Notes under the pieces: generated by a model
What the model saw: the letters and a program-made list of their open reading frames with translations, nothing else
Databases searched by the model: none
Told to the model about the DNA's origin: nothing
Assembly (NCBI RefSeq): GCF_001854805.1
Contig: NZ_MBLO01000005.1
Coordinates: 20,691 to 84,690, forward strand
DNA length: 64,000 nt
Source of the DNA: Pseudofrankia coriaricola
Lineage (GTDB): Bacteria; Actinomycetota; Actinomycetes; Frankiales; Frankiaceae
Reading direction: 5' to 3'
Program-made: the position numbers and the translations under genes
Shown here: piece after piece, positions 8,416 through 17,216 of the stretch
Position numbering within the stretch: the stretch's first letter is position 1
Layout of the letters: every line of letters starts with the position of its first letter

Positions 8416-8429
8416 ATCAAGGCATTGAT
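8416..8429. promoter_or_regulatory. ATCAAG-GC-ATTGAT operator-like dyad
   Basis: Single imperfect copy of the ATCAAG-NN-CTTGAT dyad, about 60 bp upstream of the epimerase GTG. The distance is the same as for the copies before the 1181 gene, which argues that both units answer to the same regulator. Confidence 0.4.
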
Positions 8430-8487
8430 AACCCTTGCCGTGCTCTGACGACGTCGCACGAGGGTGCGCGGGAGACCGGAGGTCGTT

Positions 8488-9396
8488 GTGCTCGACGGCG
8501 AGAAGATCCTCATCACTGGCGCAACAGGGAAGATCGCCTTTCCGATCGCTCGTGCCCTGGCCGAGCGGAACGACGTCTGGGGCGCCGCGCGCATGAGCAA
8601 GCCAGGTGATCGGGAAAGGCTGACGGCCGCGGGCATAATCCCGGTGCGGCTCGACGTGTCCACCGGTGACTTCTCGTCCCTTCCTGATGACTTCACCTAC
8701 GTCTTTCACGCCGCTGTCGATACGGGTGCGGAGGGCTGGGGCCGCTGCCTCGAGACGAACGCCGAAAACTCCGGGAAACTGCTGTACCACTGCCGAAAGG
8801 CGAGGGGGTTCGTCTACTGTTCGACCGGCTCCGTCTACGGCTACCCAGGGCAGCGGCCGCTCACCGAGGCGGACGGGCCGGGCGTGCCGCTGCGGGCGAA
8901 CTACAGCTTCTCGAAAATCGCCGGCGAGGCGGTGTGCACATGGGCCGCGAACCACTTCGGTATTCCATTGACGATCATCCGGATCTGCTCGACCTACGGC
9001 CCGGAAGGGGGCACGCCCGCCGATCGACTCGACGCGATACTGGCGGGCAAGCCGATCCTGCTGCACCCCGACAAACCCAACAACTACAACCCGATCTACG
9101 AAGACGACTACGTCGAGCTGGGCATCCGAGCCATGGAGGTCGCCCGGACCCCGCCCGTCACCGTCAACTGGGCAGGCAGCGAGACGGTCAGCGTCGAGGA
9201 CTACTGCGCGTACATGGGCGAGCTTGTCGGCGCCGAACCGATCTTCGAGTACACGCCCCGAGCCCACACCCCGCTCTGGCCCGACGTCGCCTACATGCAC
9301 CAGGTGCTCGGCCGCACCAAGGTGGCGTGGCGAGATGGCTTTCGGCAAATGATCAAGGCTCGTCACCCCGAGCTGGTGCTGTCGGATGAGCGCTGA
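8488..9396 (+). CDS. NAD-dependent epimerase/dehydratase family protein
   Basis: 302 aa from a GTG preceded by GGAGACCGGAGG; the frame opens 24 bp earlier but the downstream GTG has the ribosome site. Extended SDR fold: nucleotide motif ITGATGKIA, Ser-Thr in YCSTGSVYGYPG, and the catalytic Tyr-x3-Lys in NYSFSKIAGE. Substrates of this broad family range from nucleotide sugars to aromatic or terpenoid ketones; in this island a role in aromatic or terpenoid catabolism is more likely than sugar metabolism. Controlled probably through the dyad at 8416-8429. Confidence 0.85.
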   Translation: MLDGEKILITGATGKIAFPIARALAERNDVWGAARMSKPGDRERLTAAGIIPVRLDVSTGDFSSLPDDFTYVFHAAVDTGAEGWGRCLETNAENSGKLLYHCRKARGFVYCSTGSVYGYPGQRPLTEADGPGVPLRANYSFSKIAGEAVCTWAANHFGIPLTIIRICSTYGPEGGTPADRLDAILAGKPILLHPDKPNNYNPIYEDDYVELGIRAMEVARTPPVTVNWAGSETVSVEDYCAYMGELVGAEPIFEYTPRAHTPLWPDVAYMHQVLGRTKVAWRDGFRQMIKARHPELVLSDER

Positions 9397-9508
9397 CGTA
9401 GGCGCGACGCGTCGAGGAGACCTACTTCGGCCTGCGCGAGATCAGATGGGAATCCATTTCGCGCTCGACCTCGTTGGCGACACGACCAAGCGGAGTTGAT
9501 TGGTGCGG

Positions 9509-11692
9509 TCACCCCGTGGGCTGGGCGGCTGCCTTGGCCTCGCGGCGGTGGCGGTGCAGGATCGGTTCGGTGTAGCCGTTCGGTTGCCGCGCCCCGTCGA
9601 AGATCAGTTCAGTCGCGCAGCGGAAGGCGACGCTGGCGTCGAGGTCCGGCGCCATCGGCCGGTAGTGTGCATCGCCGGCGTTCTGCTTGTCGACGATCGC
9701 CGCCATTCGCTCGAGGCTGGCGCGTACCTGCTCGGCGGTGACGACGCCGTGCCGCAGCCAGTTCGCCAGCAGCTGGCTCGAGATCCGCAGCGTGGCGCGG
9801 TCCTCCATCAGCGCGATGTCATGGATGTCGGGCACCTTCGAGCAGCCGATGCCTTGGTCGACCCAGCGCACCACGTAACCGAGGATCGACTGCACGTTGT
9901 TGTCGACCTCCTGCCGCCGGTCGCTCTCGCTCCAGGCCGCCGGGTCGCCGAGCGGGATGCGCAGGATCTCACCGGCGTCGGCGAAGGCTCGCCCGGCCAG
10001 CTCGCGCTGGCGGGCGGCCACGTCGACGCGGTGGTAGTGCAGCGCGTGCAGGGTGGCGGCGCTCGGGGAGGGGACCCAGGCGGCCGATGCGCCGGCCAGC
10101 GGCTGGGCGATTTTCTCCGCCAGCATGTCGGCCATCAAGTCGGGCATCGCCCACATGCCCTTGCCGATCTGGGCGCGGCCCGGCAGCCCGGCGGCCAGCC
10201 CCGCGTCGACGTTCTGGTCCTCGTAGACGGCGATCCAGCGCTGCTGCTTCATATCGGCCTTGCGCACCATCGGGCCGGCCTCGAAGGACGTGTGGATCTC
10301 ATCGCCCGACCGGTCGAGGAAGCCAGTGTTGATGAACACGACGCGCTCCCTGGCCGCCTCGATCGAGGCGGCCAGGTTCACCGTCGTGCGGCGCTCCTCG
10401 TCCATGATCCCGATCTTGATGGTGTTGGTGGGTAGGCCCAGCAGCTGCTCCACTCGCCCGAAAAGATCGACGGTGAAGGCCACCTCGGCGGCGCCGTGCA
10501 TCTTCGGCTTCACGATGTAGATCGAGCCCGTGCGGCTGTTGCGTCGCGCCGCGTCCTCGCGCAGGCCGGGCAGCGCCGCCAATGAGGTGACGACCGCGTC
10601 GAGGATGCCCTCGAAGACCTCCTCGCCGTGGAGGTCGAGGATGGCGTCCGTCGTCATCAGGTGCCCGACGTTGCGCACGAGCAGAAGCGCCCGGCCGGGC
10701 AGCACGAGCCGGCCGCCGTCGGGGGTGGTGAACTCCCGGTCGGGCGACATCGCGCGGGTGAAGGACCTGCCGCCCTTGGTGACCTCCTCGCTGAGGTCAC
10801 CCCGGTTCAGCGCGAGCCAGTTGCGGTAGCCCGCGACTTTGTCCTCGGCGTCGACCGTGGCGACGGAGTCCTCGAAATCTACGATCGTCGTGATCGCGGC
10901 CTCGACGAGGACGTCCTGCACGCCGGCCGGGTCGCCGCCACCGATCGAGCCCTGCCGGTCCACGACGACCTCGATATGCAGGCCGTGGTGTACCAGCAGC
11001 ACGCCGGACGGGGCGGCCGCATCGCCGGTGTACCCGCGTAGTGCCGAGGCGTCCACGAGGGCCGTCGCCGCACCGGAAGCCAGGGTGACGACCAGCTCGC
11101 CGTCGGCGATCGCGTAGCCGACGGCGTCGCCGTGGCTGCCCTCGCGCAGCGGGACTGCCTCGTCGAGGAACTGCCGCGCATACGCGATGACCTTCGCGCC
11201 CCGCGCCGGGTTGTACTCGGCGGTTTGCTCGGCGCCGCCGTCGGTGCTGATGGCGTCCGTGCCGTACAGCGCGTCGTACAGCGAGCCCCACCGTGCGTTG
11301 GCGGCGTTGAGCGCGAAGCGCGCGTTGAGCACCGGCACGACCAGCTGCGGCCCGGCGGTCTTCGAGATCTCCTCGTCGACGCGATCGGTGGAGATTTCGA
11401 AGGGTTCTGGCCGCGGTCGCAGGTACCCGATCCCGACCAGGAAATCGTGGTACTCCCGCGGGTCGAGGTGGCCGCCGGTCCGGGCGCGGTGCCACTCGTC
11501 GATGGCCTCCTGAAGTCTGTCCCGCTCGGCGAGCAGCGCCCTGTTGGCCGGCGTCAGGGCCACGAGGATGTCCTCGACGCCAGCCCAGAACGCGGCCGGT
11601 TCCACCCCGGAGCCGGGTAGCGCGACCGCCTCGACGAAGTCGTGGAGGCTGGTGGCCACCTGCAACGTCCCCACCCGGGTCCGGTCGGTCAT
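9509..11692 (-). CDS. glcB: Malate synthase G
   Basis: 727 aa, the normal size of the monomeric G isoform. Converts glyoxylate and acetyl-CoA to malate. Diagnostic regions include the TIM-barrel active-site stretch [45 protein letters not shown] and [16 protein letters not shown], with the C-terminal plug containing [18 protein letters not shown]. It is the last gene of the long minus operon that starts at 18499 and lies 72 bp after the SDR. Its presence suggests that the pathway releases C2 units (glyoxylate or acetyl-CoA), or that growth on the substrate needs the glyoxylate shunt; no isocitrate lyase is in the window. Confidence 0.95.
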   Translation of the reverse strand: MTDRTRVGTLQVATSLHDFVEAVALPGSGVEPAAFWAGVEDILVALTPANRALLAERDRLQEAIDEWHRARTGGHLDPREYHDFLVGIGYLRPRPEPFEISTDRVDEEISKTAGPQLVVPVLNARFALNAANARWGSLYDALYGTDAISTDGGAEQTAEYNPARGAKVIAYARQFLDEAVPLREGSHGDAVGYAIADGELVVTLASGAATALVDASALRGYTGDAAAPSGVLLVHHGLHIEVVVDRQGSIGGGDPAGVQDVLVEAAITTIVDFEDSVATVDAEDKVAGYRNWLALNRGDLSEEVTKGGRSFTRAMSPDREFTTPDGGRLVLPGRALLLVRNVGHLMTTDAILDLHGEEVFEGILDAVVTSLAALPGLREDAARRNSRTGSIYIVKPKMHGAAEVAFTVDLFGRVEQLLGLPTNTIKIGIMDEERRTTVNLAASIEAARERVVFINTGFLDRSGDEIHTSFEAGPMVRKADMKQQRWIAVYEDQNVDAGLAAGLPGRAQIGKGMWAMPDLMADMLAEKIAQPLAGASAAWVPSPSAATLHALHYHRVDVAARQRELAGRAFADAGEILRIPLGDPAAWSESDRRQEVDNNVQSILGYVVRWVDQGIGCSKVPDIHDIALMEDRATLRISSQLLANWLRHGVVTAEQVRASLERMAAIVDKQNAGDAHYRPMAPDLDASVAFRCATELIFDGARQPNGYTEPILHRHRREAKAAAQPTG

Positions 11693-11764
11693 GGTGTCGC
11701 CTCCTGGTCGGGTTGTTAGTGGCGGCGCAATGCCGGGATCACGGTGAGGACGGCTCCGGTCGGG

Positions 11765-12547
11765 TCATTTTGCTGCGTATCCTCCGTCGACGGGCAGCAG
11801 TACGCCTGTGATGTTCGAGGCCCGGTCCGACACCAGGTATACCGCTGCCTCGGCGCAGTCCTCCGCCGTGATCGGCCGTCCCAGTGGATGGATCGACCCG
11901 ACGTGCTTGGCGTACTGTTCGAGGGCGTCGGGTGGGACCTGTGTCCCGCCTGCCGCCGTAAAGTTGGTGGTGTACGGCATGCCGGAGGGGCAGATCGCGT
12001 TGACCCGGATAGCGAAGGGTGCGCATTCGATGGCGACGCCGCGGGTCAGCTGGTGGACGCCGCCCTTTGTCGCTCCGTAGACCACGTCGCCCAGGCCGAC
12101 CAGCCCGGCGACCGAACCCGTGTTGAGAATGACACCGCCGTCGCCCTGCTTCTTGAACTGCGCCACCGCGTGCTTGCAGCCGAGGAACACTCCGCGCAGA
12201 TTGACGGAGGTCAGGCGCTCGAAGTCCTCGACCGTGTGGTCCTCGATCGCCCTGCCGCGCCGCGGCGTCGGAATGCCGGCGTTGTTGAACATGACGTCGA
12301 GGCGGCCGAACTGCTCGACGGCGGCGGCGACCGAGGCGGCGACATCCTGCTCGGACGCCACGTCGCACTCCTGGGCGACGGCGACGCCGCCAGCAGCCTC
12401 TACCTGGCGCACGGTCTCCTTCGCCCACTGGAGTCGAAGGTCGGCGCAGACGACCAGCGCGCCCTCCTCGGCGAACCGCAAGGCCGAGGCGCGACCGACG
12501 CCCGACCCGGCGCCGGTGATCACCGCGCTTTTCCTCTCGAGTAACAC
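11765..12547 (-). CDS. SDR family oxidoreductase
   Basis: 260 aa from the GTG at 12547, which has GATGGAG at proper spacing; longer starts are open but poorly spaced. Classical SDR with TGAGSGVG, FNNAG, Ser in LNTGSVAG, YGATKGG and the C-terminal LLPVDGGYAAK. Probably an NAD-dependent alcohol dehydrogenase. Immediately after its stop the sequence still resembles the first codons of a P450 (ATGACC-GACCGGA), the same junction found intact at 15889-15978, so this gene and the P450 were once adjacent and have been duplicated. Confidence 0.88.
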   Translation of the reverse strand: MLLERKSAVITGAGSGVGRASALRFAEEGALVVCADLRLQWAKETVRQVEAAGGVAVAQECDVASEQDVAASVAAAVEQFGRLDVMFNNAGIPTPRRGRAIEDHTVEDFERLTSVNLRGVFLGCKHAVAQFKKQGDGGVILNTGSVAGLVGLGDVVYGATKGGVHQLTRGVAIECAPFAIRVNAICPSGMPYTTNFTAAGGTQVPPDALEQYAKHVGSIHPLGRPITAEDCAEAAVYLVSDRASNITGVLLPVDGGYAAK

Positions 12548-12634
12548 CGTCACACTCCATCGTCTAACGAGAGCCGGATCGCGCTGGTCGGACACGCCTC
12601 TGCCGCAACGCGAATCGCGTTAATCGGCCGTTGC

Positions 12635-14122
12635 TCATTGGCTTTCTGTCGGCCAGGCTGTGGACTTTGTTTCGAGGTACTGGTCGAAGCCGACTTGTCC
12701 TTTGTGTCGTCCTATGCCGCTGGCCTTGTATCCGCCAAAGGGCATGTCCGGGCCGGACGCCGAGCCGCCGTTGACGTGGACGGTGCCTGTCCGGAGGCGG
12801 CGGGTCACCGCCAGTGCCCGTTCCAGCGATCCCGACATGACTGCGCCGGATAGGCCGTAGGAGCTGTTGTTGGCGATCCTGATGGCGTCTTCGTCGTCGT
12901 CGAACGGGATCACCGCCAGGACGGGGCCGAAGATTTCTTCCTGGGCGATTGTCGTCGAGTTGTCGACGTCGACGAACAGTGTCGGTCTGACGAAGTACCC
13001 CTTGTCGAGTCCTTCGGGCCGGTCGGTGCCGCCGACGAGGAGCCGGGCTCCTTCGTCGATGCCCTTGCGGATGTAGCCGAGCACGCGTTCGCGTTGCTTC
13101 GCCGAGATGACCGGGCCGGTGATGGTGTCCGGCTGCTGAGGGTCGCCGACCTTGACGTCGGCGTACATGGCCTCGAGAAGGGCGACGCCTTCGTCGTAGC
13201 GGGAGCGGGAGAGCAGCATCCGGGTGGGGATGGCGCAGCCCTGGCCGGCGTGGACGCACGCGGCGATGCCCATTCTCGTGGCGGTCTGCAGGTCGGCGTC
13301 GTCGAGCACGATCGTCGCCGACTTGCCGCCCAGCTCGAGGAACAATCGCTTGAGGGTGGCCGCGCCCTTCTCCATGATTCGCTTGCCGACGGCCGTCGAT
13401 CCGGTGAAGGCGATCATGTCGACTTTGGGGGAGAGGGTGAGTTCCTCGCCGACGAGGTGGTCCGATGCGGTGACGATGTTGACGACCCCGGGCGGGAGAT
13501 CGGTGTGCTCGGCGATGAGGCGCCCGAGGCGGGTCGCGTGGAACGGGGTGTCCGGCGCCGGCTTGAGCACGACGGTGTTGCCGGTGGCGAGGGCCTGGCC
13601 GAGTCCGTGCAGTGTGATCTGGAGCGGGTAGTTCCACGGCACGACGACGCCGACGACGCCGATCGGCTCGCGCCAGATCCTGCGTGACGTCAGCTTTCCG
13701 CTTCGCGGGTCGACTTTGTCGCCGACGTCGGTCTCCCAGGGGTACTCGTCGATGAGCTTGGTCGGGTGGCGCAGCGCGCCGGCGAGCGGCGCGTCGAGTT
13801 GCTCGCCGTTGGTGGTCGCCCGCGGGCAGCCGACCTCTGCGATCAGCTCCTCGCGGAACTGTTCGCGTTCCGCCTCCAGCGCGTCCTGCAGCTGGGAGAG
13901 GCAGTGCTTGCGGAAGGCACGGTTCGTGGACCAGTCGGTCTCGTCGAAGGCCCGGCGGGCCGCGTCGACGGCGCGGTGCATGTCGACGGCGGACGCATTG
14001 GCGACCTGGCCGAGCACCTCCTCGGTCGCCGGGTTGACGTTGTCGAAGGTCCTGCCCGTGGCGGCCTCGACGAGTTTTCCGTCGACGAGCATTCTCGACT
14101 CGAACTGAGGCGTGTCAGCCAC
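12635..14122 (-). CDS. Aldehyde dehydrogenase family protein
   Basis: 495 aa, full length. NAD(P)-dependent oxidation of an aldehyde to the acid. Visible are PWNYPLQ, the cofactor region FTGSTAVGKRIM, the general base Glu in LELGGKSA, and the nucleophile Cys in HAGQGCAIPTRM, followed by EEIFGPVLAVIPF. GTG start with GGAAGGAG upstream. Lies 87 bp before the SDR in the same operon, giving an alcohol-aldehyde-acid sequence together with the SDR. An unrelated ALDH fragment occurs at 44303-44431. Confidence 0.92.
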   Translation of the reverse strand: MADTPQFESRMLVDGKLVEAATGRTFDNVNPATEEVLGQVANASAVDMHRAVDAARRAFDETDWSTNRAFRKHCLSQLQDALEAEREQFREELIAEVGCPRATTNGEQLDAPLAGALRHPTKLIDEYPWETDVGDKVDPRSGKLTSRRIWREPIGVVGVVVPWNYPLQITLHGLGQALATGNTVVLKPAPDTPFHATRLGRLIAEHTDLPPGVVNIVTASDHLVGEELTLSPKVDMIAFTGSTAVGKRIMEKGAATLKRLFLELGGKSATIVLDDADLQTATRMGIAACVHAGQGCAIPTRMLLSRSRYDEGVALLEAMYADVKVGDPQQPDTITGPVISAKQRERVLGYIRKGIDEGARLLVGGTDRPEGLDKGYFVRPTLFVDVDNSTTIAQEEIFGPVLAVIPFDDDEDAIRIANNSSYGLSGAVMSGSLERALAVTRRLRTGTVHVNGGSASGPDMPFGGYKASGIGRHKGQVGFDQYLETKSTAWPTESQ

Positions 14123-14167
14123 GGTGCCCTGCTCCTTCCGTCCGGCGGGCCGCCGGCGAACCGCTGC

Positions 14168-14602
14168 TCACGAAGGGGTCAGCACGACGAGGGGGATGAC
14201 TCGTTCCGTGCGTCGCTGGTAGACGTTGTAGTTGGGCCATTGGTCGGTCATGATCGCCCATAGTCGTGGTTTTTCCTGCTCGGTCGCGGTGCGGGCGGTC
14301 ACCGCGAGGTGGTCGGCCCGTACCTGGATCTCGGCCTGGGGATTGGCGGCGAGATTGAGGTACCAGGCTGGGTGGCGGGGTGAGCCGCCGGTGGAGGCGA
14401 TGACGAGGTAGTCGTCGCCGTCGCGCCCGAAGATGAGCGGGGTGGTCCGTGCCTCGCCGGTGCGCCGGCCGACCGTGGTGAGCAGCAATGTCGGGACGGC
14501 GTTCCAGAGGTAGCCGACCTCGCCGTCGGTCTCCTGGTAACGGCGGACGTGTTCCTCGCCGAGCAGGGTCCGGTCAGGAAGTTGGAAGTCGATCTCAGTC
14601 AC
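14168..14602 (-). CDS. Deazaflavin (F420)-dependent nitroreductase family protein
   Basis: 144 aa with the split-barrel fold of Ddn-like proteins: LLTTVGRRTGEARTTPLIFG, DDYLVIASTGGSPRHPAWYLNL and the C-terminal RTERVIPLVVL are all characteristic. Uses reduced F420 to reduce quinones or conjugated carbonyls. GTG start with GAGAGGAG. Sits between P450 and ALDH genes in the same minus operon; consistent with the F420-type LLM enzyme near the left end. Confidence 0.85.
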   Translation of the reverse strand: MTEIDFQLPDRTLLGEEHVRRYQETDGEVGYLWNAVPTLLLTTVGRRTGEARTTPLIFGRDGDDYLVIASTGGSPRHPAWYLNLAANPQAEIQVRADHLAVTARTATEQEKPRLWAIMTDQWPNYNVYQRRTERVIPLVVLTPS

Positions 14603-14614
14603 GGGTCGCTCCTC

Positions 14615-14650
14615 TCAACCGAACAGCACGGGTCAACCGAACAGCACGGG
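14615..14650. repeat. 18-bp perfect tandem duplication at the P450 3' end
   Basis: TCAACCGAACAGCACGGG occurs twice head to tail. On the minus strand the copy at 14633-14650 encodes the P450 C-terminal VLFG-stop and the copy at 14615-14632 repeats the same codons after the stop. It looks like a recent slippage duplication; a second case is at 29241-29276. Confidence 0.9.
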
Positions 14651-15892
14651 GATCGCTGTCGGGCCGCGGTGGTACATGCCGATGATGCGGGGTGGTTCGG
14701 CGCCGGTGTCGAGCCGAAGGTTCGGCAGCCTGTCGAGCAGGGCGCTGATGCCGGTGTACATCTCGGCTCGAGCGACGTGCATCCCCAGACACACGTGGGG
14801 TCCCCCGCCGAACCCGAGCGCCGGCTTGGGGGGGCGGGTCACCTCGAAGGAGTCAGGCCGTTCCCAGCGGCTGGGGTCCCGGCCGCCGGCGCCGAGCGCG
14901 AGGTGCAGCACCGCGCCTTTGGGAAGGTGCGTGCCGTGGAAATCGATGCCCCTGGTCAGGAACCGGGAGAACATGGGATTGGTGGGCGTCCATCGCAACG
15001 ACTCGTCGATCGCGTTGCGTAGGAGCTGCGGGTCGGCGCGCACCGCGTCGAGAAGTTCGGGGCGCTGTAACAACGTGGTCAGGACGATGCCCATCTGTCG
15101 CCACGTCGTGCCCGATCCCGCCAGGAGGAGGAGCAACACCGCGAACGAATAGATCTCCGCGTCCGACAGCCGATGAGTGTTCCCATCGTCGTCTTGCACC
15201 TCGGCGTCGACGAGGACGCTGATGAGGTCGTCCTCGCGAGCTTCCCGGCGGGCCGCGACGATCGGCGCCAGCAACGGGACGAGCTCGTCCGGTTTGCTCA
15301 GTGCCTCCCGGATCGCGATGGCCTGCTCAACCGCGACCCCGAAGCTGCCCGTGATCGTCAGTACCGGGACGGCCGCGGAGAAGTCGACGTTCAGGTCCGC
15401 GTAGCCGTCGTCGACGAACCAGTCGATCAGCGCGTGCACCGTCGTCTCGATCCACCGTTCGGTCCACCAGCGCATCCGCGGTGGCACGAACGAGGACTGA
15501 ACCAGCCTCCGGTAACGGCGGTGCTGGGCGCCGGCCATGGAGAAGATGCTGTTCAGCGGAGCGAGCTGCCCGCCCTCGAGGTCGACCGCTACCGGCGAGG
15601 AAGCGAAGACCTCCTGGTTCCGCAACGCCTCGTCGCAGGCCGCGAACGTGAACGCGGTGAAGTGCGGCCGGTCCTCGAACGGCAGCCCCTGGAACATCAC
15701 CGGGCCGTGGTAACCGGTCAGCTCGTGCAATGTGCCGGGATGCACCGCTGCGCGCTCCCGGAGCTCGTGCCACCTCGGGTACGGATCTTCGGTGTAGCCC
15801 GCGACCGCCCCGACGTTCGCCTCGTTACGGAGGTCGAAGACCTCGCGCAAACGCGCGCGGTCGAGTAATCCGATACTGTCCGGTCTGGTCAT
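14633..15892 (-). CDS. Cytochrome P450
   Basis: 419 aa class I P450. I-helix LLLLAGSGTTWRQ supplies the acid/alcohol pair, ExxR is present in DESLRW, and the heme loop is FGGGPHVCLGMHVA with the thiolate Cys. No redox partners are adjacent. The ATG is embedded in the stop region of an SDR stub (AAATGA), and the only good ribosome site (GGAGG) also lies inside that stub. This shows that the gene used to be translationally coupled to a complete SDR. Probable role: hydroxylation of an alicyclic or terpenoid intermediate in the operon's pathway. Confidence 0.92.
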   Translation of the reverse strand: MTRPDSIGLLDRARLREVFDLRNEANVGAVAGYTEDPYPRWHELRERAAVHPGTLHELTGYHGPVMFQGLPFEDRPHFTAFTFAACDEALRNQEVFASSPVAVDLEGGQLAPLNSIFSMAGAQHRRYRRLVQSSFVPPRMRWWTERWIETTVHALIDWFVDDGYADLNVDFSAAVPVLTITGSFGVAVEQAIAIREALSKPDELVPLLAPIVAARREAREDDLISVLVDAEVQDDDGNTHRLSDAEIYSFAVLLLLLAGSGTTWRQMGIVLTTLLQRPELLDAVRADPQLLRNAIDESLRWTPTNPMFSRFLTRGIDFHGTHLPKGAVLHLALGAGGRDPSRWERPDSFEVTRPPKPALGFGGGPHVCLGMHVARAEMYTGISALLDRLPNLRLDTGAEPPRIIGMYHRGPTAIPVLFG

Positions 15893-15978
15893 TTCGCTAC
15901 GTATCCTCCGTCGACGGGCAACAGCACGCCCGCGATGTTCGAGGCCCGATCCGACACCAGGTACACGGCCCCCTCGGC
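15889..15978 (-). pseudogene. C-terminal stub of an SDR gene
   Basis: About 29 codons reading AVYLVSDRASNIAGVLLP and VDGGYVAK, nearly identical to the end of the SDR at 11765-12547; everything upstream of the stub is gone and the next gene is the CoA-transferase. It probably persists because it carries the ribosome site of the P450. Confidence 0.8.
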
Positions 15979-15995
15979 GACGTGACGTCGCGCTG

Positions 15996-17216
15996 TTACA
16001 GGATGGCCTTGTTGGCCTTGAGCTCCCCGATCTCGTCCCAGGTGAGGCCGAGTGCGAGGAGCACGGTCTCGGTGTGTTCGCCGTGTTCGGGGGCGCGGGT
16101 CGGTTCGCCTGGCTGCTCGTCGAACTGCACCGGTGCGGTGACCAGCGGGAGGGAGTGGCCGTTGCCGACGTCGACCTGGGCGAGGTAGCCGTTGGCCTGG
16201 ACCTGGGGGTCGTCGGCCAGCTCGTGGGGCGGCTGGCTCGGTGCCCACTCTCCCTCGAACTCGGACAGCACGTGCCGCCACTCGTCGTAGGTGCGCTGGG
16301 CGAAGACGCCGTCGAGCCATTCGACGCACGCCTGGGCGTTGCGGCGGCGGGCGTCGATGTCGAGGAAGCGGGGGTCGCTCGCCATGTCGGGCTGGTCGAT
16401 GGCGTGGCACAGGTGGGGCCAGTAACGGTCGGGGGCGAGCATCTGCAGGACGATCACGCGGCCGTCGGCGGTGCGGTACGGAAGCATCAGCGGGTTCGAG
16501 GTCTCGTACCGGCTACGGACGCTCACGGGCGCCGTCGGGCCGTTGATGGCGGCGTTCATGACGTCCATCTGGACCTGCCACATGCCGGACGCGAGGAGCG
16601 AGGCGTCGATCACCGATGGCTGGCCGGTCGCCGACCGACGGTACAGCGCGGTGCTGACGGCGCCGGCGATGACCAGCCCGCCGACCACGTCACCGAACGC
16701 CGGCCGGGGCGTCGCCGGCCAGGGGGCGTCGGGCGCGGTGAAGATCTGCTGCATGCCGCTGCGGGCCCAGTAGGCACCCGCGTCGTAGCCGCCCCGGCCG
16801 GCGTCAGGCCCCCGGGCACCGAACGCGGTGCCCCGCACGTAGATCACCGCGGGGTTGTCGGCCCGTACGTCGGCGACGTCGAGCTTCAGCCGGGCGAGAG
16901 TGTCGGCCCGCAGGTTGGTCACGAAGACGTCGCTCGCGGCGATGAGCTGGGACAGCAGCCGCCGGCCCGCCGGGTGCTTGACGTCCACCCCGACGGAGCG
17001 CTTGCCACGGTTCGTGGCCTGGAAGTGCACGTCGACGCCGTTCCACAGCTTGTGCATGCCGGCGGTGACCAGGCCCCGGTACGGGTCACCTGTCTCCGGG
17101 TGTTCGATCTTGATGACCTCGGCGCCCCATTCGGCGAGCACGGCCCCCGACATCGGGACGAACACGTGCGAGGCGACCTCGAGCACCCGCACCCCGGCGA
17201 GCGGGGCCGCGCTCAC
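15996..17216 (-). CDS. CaiB/BaiF family (class III) CoA-transferase
   Basis: 406 aa from a GTG overlapping the upstream stop (GTGA). The family signature runs from the start, LAGVRVLEVASHVFVPMSG, LAEWGAEVIKIEHPETGDP, NRGKRSVGVDVKHPAGR and the central PRPAFGDVVGG. Transfers CoA between acyl groups, activating a carboxylic acid for beta-oxidation-like steps. Downstream it abuts the SDR stub. Co-transcribed with the metal-dependent hydrolase at 17213-18499. Confidence 0.9.
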   Translation of the reverse strand: MSAAPLAGVRVLEVASHVFVPMSGAVLAEWGAEVIKIEHPETGDPYRGLVTAGMHKLWNGVDVHFQATNRGKRSVGVDVKHPAGRRLLSQLIAASDVFVTNLRADTLARLKLDVADVRADNPAVIYVRGTAFGARGPDAGRGGYDAGAYWARSGMQQIFTAPDAPWPATPRPAFGDVVGGLVIAGAVSTALYRRSATGQPSVIDASLLASGMWQVQMDVMNAAINGPTAPVSVRSRYETSNPLMLPYRTADGRVIVLQMLAPDRYWPHLCHAIDQPDMASDPRFLDIDARRRNAQACVEWLDGVFAQRTYDEWRHVLSEFEGEWAPSQPPHELADDPQVQANGYLAQVDVGNGHSLPLVTAPVQFDEQPGEPTRAPEHGEHTETVLLALGLTWDEIGELKANKAIL

